Shown piece by piece: positions 48,241-57,141 of a DNA stretch of 60,168 nt. The stretch is from positions 1 to 60,168 of the forward strand of contig NZ_WRPA01000023.1 in NCBI RefSeq assembly GCF_009831655.1, written 5' to 3'. The notes under the pieces were generated by a model. It saw nothing but the letters and a program-made list of their open reading frames with translations, ran no database searches and was not told where the DNA came from. The position numbers and the translations under genes were made by a program. Each line of letters starts with the position of its first letter. Positions within the stretch are counted from its first letter, which is position 1. The DNA is from Shewanella insulae (lineage in GTDB: Bacteria > Pseudomonadota > Gammaproteobacteria > Enterobacterales > Shewanellaceae).

Positions 48241-48855
48241 TCATTCGGCGCCGTCTAGGCTAGGCGCCGCTTGAAGTTGTTGATTGATAAACTGCAGTAG
48301 CTCGTGAGCCAACAGTTGCCAGAAAGGCTGTTTCGCATGTTTGGCTATGCCCTCGCAGAAGGGAGTTATCCAGCGCCCTAGATGGGTTTGGAGAAACTCC
48401 GCCGCGAGTTCATTGAGCGCCTCGACATGTTCACTGTTTTCCAGCGTTTGTTGCTCGGCGGCCATGGCGTGTAGGCAGTAGAGGAACTCGAGTTCGTTAC
48501 CGATAAAGTCGGCCGGCTCGTTGAAGCTATCGTCGATGACCAGACCAATTTGTTGGTAGAACTCGGCCACCTTGACGGTCTCCTCGGTGAAGATCTGATG
48601 ATTGCCACTGAGGTAAACCGATTCATAGGGGGCGACTAACAGCTTGTATGGCCCGATACACATGCGATTAAAATCAAACTCCAATTCGGATGCGTCGTCA
48701 CTGAACTTGCGTGCCTCTATGAGTAGCGGGCTGTCTGGCGACTCCTGCTCCAGGTAGGCGATTAAGCCTGCGAGAGCCTGAGTATCCGAGGGCGCGAACA
48801 TCATAGATTTGAAGGCATGGTAAGCCATTGCCGTTGGGCCATATTCAGCTGTCAT
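48241..48855 (-). CDS. TorD/DmsD-family molybdoenzyme maturation chaperone
   Basis: A 204-aa all-helical cytoplasmic protein. The family core is FNRMCIGPYKLLVAPYESVYL and EPADFIGNELEFLYCLHAM, matching the TorD/DmsD pattern (PPYESVY, EPxDHxxxELxFM). It should bind the Tat signal of the neighbouring molybdoenzyme and help cofactor insertion. Its ATG overlaps the stop of the Fe-S gene (TAATG), giving translational coupling. Confidence 0.88.
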   Translation of the reverse strand: MTAEYGPTAMAYHAFKSMMFAPSDTQALAGLIAYLEQESPDSPLLIEARKFSDDASELEFDFNRMCIGPYKLLVAPYESVYLSGNHQIFTEETVKVAEFYQQIGLVIDDSFNEPADFIGNELEFLYCLHAMAAEQQTLENSEHVEALNELAAEFLQTHLGRWITPFCEGIAKHAKQPFWQLLAHELLQFINQQLQAAPSLDGAE

Positions 48856-49403
48856 TATGCGCGTTCCTTAATGATCACTAGGTTAGGTTTGGTGATGCAA
48901 TCGCCATAGCCTATGCCTTGTTTGCTTGCCGATGGACGCTTGAGCACCTCTTGCAGATTGCCCACATCCAGACACTCTACCGGGCAGCCACTCACACACG
49001 CGGGTTTCATGCCGCGGTCCAGCAGCTCCACACACATGTTGCACTTGTCGGCCTTGCCATCGTCCTCGCGGATGCTGACCGCCGCATAAGGACAGGCGCT
49101 GGCGCACAGGCCACAACCGGTACACTTCTCACGGTCCAGCACCACGATACCGTCATCGCGCACATGGTAGGCTTTCGCCGGACAGACCATGAGGCAGGCA
49201 GGGTTTTCACAATGCATGCAGGCGTGGGACAGCCAGACATCGATGGCGCCATCGTCGCGCTTCACTTCATAACGATCGACTTTGCGGAATCTATGGTTTT
49301 CGGGCAGTTCATTGTGGATCTGACAGGCAACGGTACAGGCACCGCAACCGACACAGTTCTCTTGTCTGAACACAAAGCCCACTTTCTTATTTAACGACAT
49401 CAT
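48855..49403 (-). CDS. DmsB-like four-cluster Fe-S subunit
   Basis: A 182-aa ferredoxin-type protein with 16 cluster cysteines in four groups: CVGCGACTVAC, CMHCENPACLMVC, CTGCGLCASAC and CNMC...CVSGC. This is the pattern of DmsB/NrfC/PhsB electron-transfer subunits carrying four [4Fe-4S] clusters. It has no signal peptide of its own, so it is expected to be exported with the Tat-dependent catalytic subunit, whose gene ends 7 bp upstream. It passes electrons from the cytochrome b to the molybdenum subunit. Confidence 0.92.
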   Translation of the reverse strand: MMSLNKKVGFVFRQENCVGCGACTVACQIHNELPENHRFRKVDRYEVKRDDGAIDVWLSHACMHCENPACLMVCPAKAYHVRDDGIVVLDREKCTGCGLCASACPYAAVSIREDDGKADKCNMCVELLDRGMKPACVSGCPVECLDVGNLQEVLKRPSASKQGIGYGDCITKPNLVIIKERA

Positions 49404-49410
49404 TTACTCC

Positions 49411-51624
49411 TTAGGCTTTGGCTATCGCGACGCGAGTGGAATGATACGCAGAGCATCCACCCATGTCGGTCAAGGTGTCGGTGGTGAGGTTGTTGGTACA
49501 GCTGTCTTTGCCCTGTGGGTCCATGCGACGCCAGTTGTTCTTCGGCGCCATGACAGTTCCTCTGATCACCTGGGTAGAGACCTGAGCGATAAAGTGGGCC
49601 TCACCACGTTGGTTGCTGAGTCTTACCCTGTCGTTGTTCTTAATGCCCAGCTCTTTGGCATCTTCGGCGTTGATCTTGGCGAAGTAGGCCGGGAAGTTAC
49701 GAATGTACTTCACGTTGTAGAAAGAGCTGTTGGCACGCTGCGGAATGGCAGGAGACAGCAGACGGAACGGCAGTGTCTTCTCTTCCTGTACCATCTCATC
49801 TTCCGGCAGGCCGAAGTCGATCACTGGGTGGTAGCCGGCTTCTTTCATCATTTCTGAGTAGAATTCGATCTTGCCGCTTGGCGTCTTATATTTGCCATCG
49901 CCGAAGTAAGGGCGTTGGTCATAGACGGTGACAAACTTGTCGCGAATGATCTGCTCATAGGTGATGTTATTGTGTCTGAAGGCGGGCTCTTCCGTGTCGA
50001 GGAAGTCACGAAGGATCTGCTCATAGTCCACACGCATCTCAGGGAAGCGGTCTAGCCCCATGCGGGCGCCCAGCTCCTTGAAGAAGATCCAGTTGTCTTT
50101 AGACTCGCCGAGTGGTTCGATCACCTTCTCAGAGGTCTGCATGTGATAGCAGTTGTAGTCGGTACCCATGTCTGGGAACTCGAACTGGGTTGCTGCCGGT
50201 ACGATAATGTCTGCCAGCTCTGCGGTGTCTGTCATCAGGAAGTCGTGAACCACCAGGAAGAGGTCATCACGCATCGCGCCACGGCGACAGGCATTCGAGT
50301 CCGGAGCAACCGAGACGAAGTTACCGTTGTAGTTGATCACCGCCTTAATCGGTTTGATCGGCTTGCCATAGGCCGTTGGGTTCTCTGGGTCGAGCGCCTT
50401 GGCGATCTCCGTCATGTTGACGTGGCCAACCGTGTCTGGGTTCGGGTGGATATGATCCGCACGGCCCTTGCTGTAGTTCAGGCTGTCATCGGCCTGGGTG
50501 TTGTCATAGATGAAGCCGTTACCTATCTTGCCGTACTGGCCGGCAACCGCGTGCATCATGGCGATGGCGCGAGACATGCGGGCACCGTTGTAGTTACGCT
50601 GCATACCGTAACCCAGACGCAGTACAGACAGCTCTGACTCGCCATAGACGCGGGCGAATTCGAACATCTTGGCCTTAGGCACGCCGGTGACACGCTCGAT
50701 CTCTTCGTAGCTCATGGTGTTCAGGCGTTCGAGCAGCTGGTCGTAGCCAAGGGTGTTGGCCTTGATGAACTCGAGATCCGCCAGATCATTTTCCACCAGG
50801 TACTTCATGATACCTGTCGCCAGGTGGGTGTCGGTACTCGGTTTTGGCTGCAACCAGATATCGGCCTGAGAGGCGATAGGGGTACGCACTGGGTTAACCA
50901 CCAATAGCTTGGCGCCACGGTCACGGGCCTGGTTGATGAACTTGATGCCGTGTACGTTGGTGGCTGTCTCGTTCTGGCCCCAGGAGATGTAGCAGTTGGT
51001 GTAGATGTTGTCGTACGGATCCGGGCCCTGGTAGGTACCTGTCACCGACTTCAAGCCTTCATAGGCGGCGAACACACACACCTTACGGTCGAGCTTGCGG
51101 GCACCGACGGCGTTGAAGAAGCGGCTAGGTCCGCCGTATTTACCGATAACCCCTTCGTGGCCCGAGTAGCTGTAGGGCAGGATAGAGTCGGCGCCATGAT
51201 CTTTGATGATCTGCTGCAGACGGCTGGCTATTTTGTCATAGGCCTCATCCCAAGAGATGCGGCGCCATTTGCCTTCGCCCTTCTTGCCCGCGCGTTCCAT
51301 CGGGTGCAGGATACGGTCGGCGGCATAGGTGTATTGCACATAGGCATGGCCTTTCACGCAGGGAGAGGTGCCCATCTTCTTCAGCTCTGAAGCGCCTTCA
51401 ACATAGGTCATGCGACCATTTTGTACCGTGAACTTCAACAGACAGCGGTCGGCGCAGTTACGTTGGCAGGTGTGGTACTTAATTTCTCCTTGGCGTTTCA
51501 ATAGTTTGTCGGGCGCGCCGCCTTTTTCGCCTGCACTGGCTATGCCGGGCATAAGGCCGGATAGCGAGCCGACGACGGAGCTGGCTCCGACACCTTGCAA
51601 GAAGGTGCGTCTGTTCATTTTCAT
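49411..51624 (-). CDS. DMSO-reductase-family molybdoenzyme, catalytic subunit
   Basis: A 737-aa periplasmic molybdopterin-guanine-dinucleotide enzyme. The Tat signal is NRRTFLQG near the N terminus, with cleavage near IASA-GE. The FS0 cluster motif is CQRNCADRC...PCVKGHAY (Cx3Cx3C, then Cys), like DmsA. At the position where DmsA has its Ser ligand (before xxxxxEGL) this protein has Cys in RKVCVFAAYEGL, which I infer to be the Mo ligand. It is shorter than formate dehydrogenases (over 900 aa). The substrate could be a sulfur compound (PhsA/PsrA-like) or an S/N-oxide and cannot be set from sequence. It is the first gene of the Fe-S, TorD, cytochrome b, porin and chemoreceptor set. Confidence 0.88.
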   Translation of the reverse strand: MKMNRRTFLQGVGASSVVGSLSGLMPGIASAGEKGGAPDKLLKRQGEIKYHTCQRNCADRCLLKFTVQNGRMTYVEGASELKKMGTSPCVKGHAYVQYTYAADRILHPMERAGKKGEGKWRRISWDEAYDKIASRLQQIIKDHGADSILPYSYSGHEGVIGKYGGPSRFFNAVGARKLDRKVCVFAAYEGLKSVTGTYQGPDPYDNIYTNCYISWGQNETATNVHGIKFINQARDRGAKLLVVNPVRTPIASQADIWLQPKPSTDTHLATGIMKYLVENDLADLEFIKANTLGYDQLLERLNTMSYEEIERVTGVPKAKMFEFARVYGESELSVLRLGYGMQRNYNGARMSRAIAMMHAVAGQYGKIGNGFIYDNTQADDSLNYSKGRADHIHPNPDTVGHVNMTEIAKALDPENPTAYGKPIKPIKAVINYNGNFVSVAPDSNACRRGAMRDDLFLVVHDFLMTDTAELADIIVPAATQFEFPDMGTDYNCYHMQTSEKVIEPLGESKDNWIFFKELGARMGLDRFPEMRVDYEQILRDFLDTEEPAFRHNNITYEQIIRDKFVTVYDQRPYFGDGKYKTPSGKIEFYSEMMKEAGYHPVIDFGLPEDEMVQEEKTLPFRLLSPAIPQRANSSFYNVKYIRNFPAYFAKINAEDAKELGIKNNDRVRLSNQRGEAHFIAQVSTQVIRGTVMAPKNNWRRMDPQGKDSCTNNLTTDTLTDMGGCSAYHSTRVAIAKA

Positions 51625-51643
51625 AAGTGTTCCCCATCTTGAT

Positions 51644-51698
51644 GCGTCTTAAGACGCTTTTTACAGACATTGCTCAAATGTTTGTGAGTCAAAGACTC
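51644..51698. promoter_or_regulatory. Palindromes upstream of the DmsA-like gene
   Basis: GCGTCTTAAGACGC (51644-51657) is a perfect 14-bp palindrome 20 bp before the start codon. GAGTC-AAA-GACTC (51686-51698) is a second inverted repeat, with an overlapping TTTGTGA half-site like that of CRP. The first palindrome is followed by T5 on the plus strand, so it could also stop antisense transcription. Confidence 0.4.
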
Positions 51699-51813
51699 GC
51701 TGCATACCTGTTTTGTTATCGTTTTTCGATTTAAAAAGATGGCAAGACCAGCTGCGAAAGGGGTATGCAAGGGTGCCTCAAGTAGCCTGTCGATCTCGCC
51801 ATCAAAACCTTTG

Positions 51814-52779
51814 TCAGCGTTCCGCCGCCCTGCGCCAGGCGCTTTCCAGGCCGCAGATGAGCTTCGACTTCACCCAGTTGTAGGCCGTTGACTGATTCAC
51901 GTTGCCATACAGGAGGTAATTGCCTATCTCGCGGTTTTCACGACGACGAATGCGGCAACGCTTGGCCAGCTCTTCGGGCAGCTTGACCCACTGCACGCCG
52001 GGCAACATGTCGACGAACTCACGGGTAAATTCGTTGCAAACTAAGGTGATGGCGTCAGACTCACTCAGCAGTCGCATGGCGGTGGCGACACTGTCTGTGT
52101 AGCCTTCCACCTCCATGCACAGATCCTCTTCGCGGCAGAGGTTGACCAGCAGCGGACAGCTCAGATCGTCATAGTTGTCTATCTCAAGACAGGCATATTG
52201 GGTGATGTTGGCGAGGGTGAGTTCCTGCTTGAGGATCGGATGGCCGCTGCGTGCCAGGATGTAGAGATTGTCGGTGGCGGAAAACATCTCGGCGTTGAGG
52301 TTCTTACCGTTAAAGCCTTCATAGACCACCACGAAGTCGACATCGCCATTGGCGAGATCGCTGCTGCAGTCATGGGTCAGTACCCTGACATCGAACTTCA
52401 TGTTGGGTGCCTCGGTGAGGATCTCGTTGCGGATCACCTGTTGTACCGGGTAGATAAACTCATCGTAGGCGTGAATAACATATTGGCCGCCCGATTCTTC
52501 CGGGGTAAATACCGAGTGCTGCATCTCGAGTTTTTGATAGTGAGCCACCAACTCTCTGGCCATAGGGATCAGCTGGTGGGTCTTCTCTGTCGCGACAAAA
52601 CCGGAACAACGACGAATAAAGAGTGAGTCTTTAAATATGTCTCTTAATATCTTGAGGGTGCGGCTTACACCTGAAGGCGTAATACCCAGTTCATTGGCAG
52701 CCTGATGGCTCTGCCCGTGTTCATAGACGGCGATGAACACTTTTAATTGATTGTAATTAAGTTGGTCAATCTTATTCAT
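51814..52779 (-). CDS. LysR-family transcriptional regulator of the molybdoenzyme region
   Basis: A 321-aa regulator. The helix-turn-helix YEHGQSHQAANELGITPSGVSRTLKILRD is intact, and the effector domain contains several cysteines (HDCSSD, YACLEID, SCPLLVNLCREEDLC), more than usual for the family, which might matter for redox or metal sensing (inference). It lies between the leftward DmsA-like gene set and the rightward TtrB/TtrA-like pair and is divergent from the latter across a 548-bp AT-rich region with strong dyad symmetry. Confidence 0.87.
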   Translation of the reverse strand: MNKIDQLNYNQLKVFIAVYEHGQSHQAANELGITPSGVSRTLKILRDIFKDSLFIRRCSGFVATEKTHQLIPMARELVAHYQKLEMQHSVFTPEESGGQYVIHAYDEFIYPVQQVIRNEILTEAPNMKFDVRVLTHDCSSDLANGDVDFVVVYEGFNGKNLNAEMFSATDNLYILARSGHPILKQELTLANITQYACLEIDNYDDLSCPLLVNLCREEDLCMEVEGYTDSVATAMRLLSESDAITLVCNEFTREFVDMLPGVQWVKLPEELAKRCRIRRRENREIGNYLLYGNVNQSTAYNWVKSKLICGLESAWRRAAER

Positions 52780-53327
52780 GGTTGTGAACTGGGTAAATAT
52801 ATTGAGTTATTATCATCTATATATATCTACACACGTTCAGTGTTGAAAGTCACATTTTTTATATGGTCATTATTTAAAATTTGCATTACTTCTCATGTTT
52901 TAATATCTGCATTTTGCAAAATGCGATATTTAAAATTTGCAGACGCTATATATCTTTCAGGGTAACTGGTACGAACGAACAACTTGTAGGTGGGCTATAG
53001 GCTAGGCCTTGCTATCTCTAGGGTACGACTAAGTATCTGTTTAGGTGGGATAACTGTTCGATTTGTGAACTTTCGATTTTATTTCATCAAATTTAAATTT
53101 ATTTTTAATATGAGATGTTCGTCTTTTTACCGCTACTATTATACCCGCTCTCTATAAATAATTTCGTCGAATTTATATTTTTATTTTATTCGTGATCTCT
53201 ATTTGGTTTTCAATTTATAGCTTTATTGTCTGTTGCAAGTTTTATTATTGCCTGTGTATTTTAAATAATAAGAAACCTTCCAGAAGTCATGTTTTTATTT
53301 TAGAAAAACATAGTTAAGGAACTCGTT
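52780..53327. promoter_or_regulatory. AT-rich divergent control region with dyad and direct repeats
   Basis: This 548-bp stretch has no credible gene. At 52909-52924, GCATTTTGCAAAATGC is a perfect palindrome. With AATATC/GATATT arms it spans 52902-52930 as a near-perfect 29-bp dyad. The 15-mer TATTTAAAATTTGCA occurs exactly at 52871-52885 and 52927-52941, flanking the dyad and sharing its TTTGCA core. Half-sites TTTGTGA (about 53064) and GTCACA (about 52850) recall CRP. AAGGA upstream of 53328 is the ribosome binding site of the Fe-S gene. Confidence 0.6.
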
Positions 53328-54023
53328 ATGTTAGATCGGCGCTCGATATTAAAAATGGCGGCAGGTGGAGCACTGCTCTCATTGGTGCCCGCCAGCACGC
53401 TACAAGCGAAAACCCTTGGGAAACGCTATGCCATGGTGTTTGACGTCAGACGTTGTACCGGATGTCTCTCTTGTACCGTTTCATGTTCCGTTGAAAATCA
53501 AACCGAGGCGGGTCGATGCCGCACTCGCGTCAATCAGGCGAGCCTGAGTCTAGGTGAGCGCATCGCCACCCTTGCGGTGCCGAATCAATGTAACCAGTGT
53601 GATAATCCTGTTTGCACTCAGGTCTGTCCGGTGGAGGCGACCTACAAGCGCAAGGAAGATGGCATAGTGGTGATTGACCATGAAGAGTGCATTCATTGCC
53701 AGCTGTGTGTCGATGCCTGTCCTTATGGCGCCCGTCGTAAAGACGAGAGTCTGGATAACCCGCCCGAGAAGTGTAATTTCTGTATTCACCGCGTCACCCA
53801 GGGGCTGTTGCCTGCCTGTGTCGAGACCTGTATCGGCGGCGCCCGTACCTTTGGCGATCTCAACGATCCCGACAGCCAGGTGTCTAAGCTGGTGCGTGAC
53901 AACAAGGTCTACGCCATGCTGTCCGAGGCCGGCACCTCGCCCAACATCTTCTATATTGGCTTGCCGACATCGACCGATGATCAAGCCATTTTGAATCTCA
54001 ATTACCTCGATTGGCAGCGTTAG
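53328..54023 (+). CDS. TtrB/NrfC-like Tat-exported Fe-S subunit
   Basis: A 231-aa ferredoxin-type subunit with its own twin-arginine signal (DRRSILKMAAGG, cleavage near TLQA-KT). The mature protein has four cysteine groups: CTGCLSCTVSC, CNQCDNPVCTQVC, CIHCQLCVDAC and CNFC...CVETC. That makes 16 cysteines, so four [4Fe-4S] clusters as in TtrB, PsrB and NrfC. The stop lies 9 bp before the large molybdoenzyme gene, with AGGAG in between. It differs from the Fe-S protein at 48855 in carrying a Tat signal, so the two belong to separate complexes. Confidence 0.9.
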   Translation: MLDRRSILKMAAGGALLSLVPASTLQAKTLGKRYAMVFDVRRCTGCLSCTVSCSVENQTEAGRCRTRVNQASLSLGERIATLAVPNQCNQCDNPVCTQVCPVEATYKRKEDGIVVIDHEECIHCQLCVDACPYGARRKDESLDNPPEKCNFCIHRVTQGLLPACVETCIGGARTFGDLNDPDSQVSKLVRDNKVYAMLSEAGTSPNIFYIGLPTSTDDQAILNLNYLDWQR

Positions 54024-54032
54024 GAGTCAAAG

Positions 54033-57000
54033 ATGGATAGACGTAAGTTTTTAACTCAGGCCGGCCTAGTGTCTGCCGCGACCATCACAGGCGCCGCCTG
54101 CAGTCGAGTCGACGCCGAGTCTGAGCCTAAGAAGACCCAGGATATTACGCGCTTCGGTCATCCTGTGGCGGCCGAGGGGGGCTTCGATGGCGAGGGTAAA
54201 TGGCAAAAAACCGCAGGAGTGCGCACCGCCTATTCCCGCTGCTTTAGCTGTTACAACATCTGCGGCCTCAGGGTGCGTGTGGATGAGAAGACTGACAGAG
54301 TCTTGAAGGTTGGGGGCAACCCCTATTGTGAAAACAACTCTGGTTCGCCGTTGCCGCTGAGCACAGAGGTGAAGCAGAGCTATATCGCCCTGGCAGGCGA
54401 GGCGGGGCTGAAGAATCGCGCCACCACCTGTGCCAAGGGGGCGAGCTGTGTCGATTCGGTGGACGATGAGCGCCGGGTGACCCGGGTGCTGAAACGTGCC
54501 GGCAAGCGTGGCAGTGGACAGTGGGTCACCATCAGCTATGAACAGGCACTGCAGGAGATAGTTGAAGGGGGCGATCTCTTCGGTGAAGGCCATGTGGATG
54601 GGCTACGCGCCATTCGTCAGCTGGATCAGGAGGTGAAACCGGGCCACAGCGAATTTGGCAGCAAGGCGAATCAGCTGTTTGCCACCTTCTGCGCGGAAGA
54701 TTATTTGCGTGGAAGTTTCTATTCTCGTTTCATGATGCAGTCATGGGGCACGGTTAACCTGGGGACTAAGCATGCATACTGCGGCGCCGCCCAGGCAACG
54801 GGTTATAGCCTGGGGATGGCGGCCGGATTCGAAGAGTGGCTCAACGATGTTGATTGGGAAAACGTCGAGTACGGCCTGTTTATGGGCACCAGCCCAGGCT
54901 CCTCGGGTGTCAGCCTGAACCGCGTCGGTCGAGGTCTTGCCAACAGCCGGGTGGATCGTGGCTTTAAATATGTGTGTGTCGACCCCCTGCTGCGTACTAC
55001 GGTCGCGGCCGATACCAATGCCACCTGGCTGCCGGTGAAACCCGGTCAGGATGCGGCATTCTCCTTTGGTGTGATCCGCACCATGCTCGAGGAGCAGTGG
55101 TTTAATAAGGCGCACCTGGAAAATCCGAGCCAGAAGGCGGCCGAGGCCGCGGGTGAACTTAACTACACCAACGCAGGTCACCTGGTGGTGATGGATCCTA
55201 AGCATCCAGAGTATCGCAAGTTTGCCAAGGCAAAAGATTTTGGTTTAGGTGGCGACGAGGCGCTGATCATCAAGGCGGGCACTCAGACCCTAGCATCGGC
55301 GGAGTCAGGCGATAAGGCCGAGCTGTTTGTCAGCAAACGTGTCACCGACAGCCGTGGCCGTAAGGTGACCCTGATGTCGTCTCTCTCTCTGCTGCGGGCC
55401 GAGGCTCAGCGCACCAGCATGGAGGAGTACGCCAAGCGTAGTGGCATTGCGATCAAAGATATGCGTCAGGTGGCAAAAGACCTGGCGCACTATGGCCGTA
55501 AGGCCTGTGTGGCAGGCAACGGCGGCACCAACTCATCCGACGGTTTCGTGATGGGCTGGATCTGGGCGACGCTTAATACCCTAGCGGGCTCCCATGACGC
55601 CAAGGGCGGCGCCATCTATGGCAATGGCCCTATCGGCGGCATGGAGGGCCTGTACGATCTGGCCAATATCGAAGGCGGCGTGTCGCTGGACGGCATCGTT
55701 AACGCCTGTCGCGACGGCGCCTACGAGGCCTCTACCGAGTATCGCTTCAAGGTGGATCAGGGCAAGAATCCTTATCCCGCCAGTACCCCTTGGCACGAGG
55801 TGCTGCCTGCCATGAATGCGGCCGAGCAGTGGACCAGCCATGCCAACGGCGACCCCTACAGCGCCAAGGTGTTGTTCAACTGGCGCAACAACTTCCTCTA
55901 CAGCGCGGCATCCATCAGCCAGGAGGTGGTGGCCAGCATCGCCGATCCTAAGCGCTTGCCGCTGGTGGTGGGGATCGACTGCCACATGAATGAGACCAAT
56001 CGCTACGCCGACTACCTGATCCCGGATCGCTCCATGCTCGAAGAGTATGCGGCGGATCGCATGTGGGGCTCTCATAAGTTGGGTGTGGTGGCGGCATCGC
56101 CTGTGGTGACCCCGAGAACCGAGAAGAATGAGGCGGGTGAGCATATCTGTATGGAGCAGTTGCTGATCGATATCGCCCTCAGGCTCGACTTGCCTGGCTT
56201 CGGTAAGGGCGCCCTGGCGACCAGCGATGGCCGTAAGGTGGACCTGTTAACCTTCGAGGATTGGCACGCCAGATACCTGGCCAACGTGGCCGCCCAGTGT
56301 GAGCAGCTGCCTAAGGTAACCGAAGAAGATCGTCTCTGGGCCGGGCTGGATTACGCCATGAAGCCGCTCAAGCCAAGGCTCACCGCCGAGGAGGCCACCA
56401 GGGTAGAGGCCCTGCTGTCTCGCGGTGGCTATTACCAGGACGATGAGCGTTATGAAGGCGACTTCATCAAGGGCGCCGGGCCTAAGTGCCTGCAGATCTA
56501 TCATCAGGAGGTGGCGCAGCTGCGTCATGCCTATTCGGGTGAGTTCTATCCGGGCACGCCGACGTTGCAGGAGCATAAGTTCTGGAACGGCGACTCCTGG
56601 GAGAGCCATTGGCCTCAGAGCGAGTACCCGCTACTGTTCTCCAGTTACAAGGCGACGGTGCGCTCTAACTATGCGGTGGCCTTCAAGCGGATCGGCGAGA
56701 TCAGTCCCACCAATTTCGTTTATATGCACACAGATACCGCCAAGGCCCAGGGGCTCAATGATGGCGATAGCGTGCGCATAGTGACCGCCAACGGCAAGCC
56801 CTGTGTCGGCACCCTGCAGACGGATGTTGGGGTCGCCAAGGGAGCCGTCTGTGTCTCCCACGGCTTTGGCCATAGCGAGGGCTTCGGCGGTGACGATCGC
56901 ATCATCAACGGCGAGAAGTTAGCGGGGATCGCCAGTCGCGCCGGTGGCACGGCTGTGAACCAGATGATCCCTGCGGATCCAACCCGTAACGGCGCCGCCA

Positions 57001-57071
57001 GTATGCTCAACGACTACTGGACTGGGGCCAACTGTCGCCACGGTATCCCGGTGCGGGTGGAGAAAGTGTAA
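54033..57071 (+). CDS. Tetrathionate-reductase-A-like molybdoenzyme
   Basis: A 1012-aa Tat-exported molybdoenzyme (DRRKFLTQAG; a following GAACSR could be a lipobox-like site). The N-terminal cluster motif is CFSCYNICG...CAKGASC. A conserved KHAYCGAAQATGYSLG near residue 250 supplies the likely Cys ligand to Mo, as in the TtrA/ArrA/PsrA branch. Length (about 1000 aa) and the preceding TtrB-like gene favour TtrA (tetrathionate to thiosulfate), but arsenate or other sulfur-oxyanion reductases of the same branch cannot be excluded. No TtrC/NrfD-type quinol-oxidising subunit and no chaperone follow. Confidence 0.75.
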   Translation: MDRRKFLTQAGLVSAATITGAACSRVDAESEPKKTQDITRFGHPVAAEGGFDGEGKWQKTAGVRTAYSRCFSCYNICGLRVRVDEKTDRVLKVGGNPYCENNSGSPLPLSTEVKQSYIALAGEAGLKNRATTCAKGASCVDSVDDERRVTRVLKRAGKRGSGQWVTISYEQALQEIVEGGDLFGEGHVDGLRAIRQLDQEVKPGHSEFGSKANQLFATFCAEDYLRGSFYSRFMMQSWGTVNLGTKHAYCGAAQATGYSLGMAAGFEEWLNDVDWENVEYGLFMGTSPGSSGVSLNRVGRGLANSRVDRGFKYVCVDPLLRTTVAADTNATWLPVKPGQDAAFSFGVIRTMLEEQWFNKAHLENPSQKAAEAAGELNYTNAGHLVVMDPKHPEYRKFAKAKDFGLGGDEALIIKAGTQTLASAESGDKAELFVSKRVTDSRGRKVTLMSSLSLLRAEAQRTSMEEYAKRSGIAIKDMRQVAKDLAHYGRKACVAGNGGTNSSDGFVMGWIWATLNTLAGSHDAKGGAIYGNGPIGGMEGLYDLANIEGGVSLDGIVNACRDGAYEASTEYRFKVDQGKNPYPASTPWHEVLPAMNAAEQWTSHANGDPYSAKVLFNWRNNFLYSAASISQEVVASIADPKRLPLVVGIDCHMNETNRYADYLIPDRSMLEEYAADRMWGSHKLGVVAASPVVTPRTEKNEAGEHICMEQLLIDIALRLDLPGFGKGALATSDGRKVDLLTFEDWHARYLANVAAQCEQLPKVTEEDRLWAGLDYAMKPLKPRLTAEEATRVEALLSRGGYYQDDERYEGDFIKGAGPKCLQIYHQEVAQLRHAYSGEFYPGTPTLQEHKFWNGDSWESHWPQSEYPLLFSSYKATVRSNYAVAFKRIGEISPTNFVYMHTDTAKAQGLNDGDSVRIVTANGKPCVGTLQTDVGVAKGAVCVSHGFGHSEGFGGDDRIINGEKLAGIASRAGGTAVNQMIPADPTRNGAASMLNDYWTGANCRHGIPVRVEKV

Positions 57072-57141
57072 AAATTGACATCAACATTAATCATCATCCT
57101 GTAACTAGATCTTTAGTGACATAGTTATCCTGTAAACCTTT

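Noticed and set aside
47196..51624. Formate dehydrogenase operon
   Set aside because: The cytochrome b is of that type, but the catalytic subunit is only 737 aa with a DmsA-like cluster motif and no selenocysteine/formate-site motif, and no FdhD/E-type accessory genes are present.
52747..52965. Plus-strand frame of 72 codons at the start of the AT-rich control region
   Set aside because: It overlaps the LysR start on the other strand, spans the dyad and repeats, and has no supporting signals.
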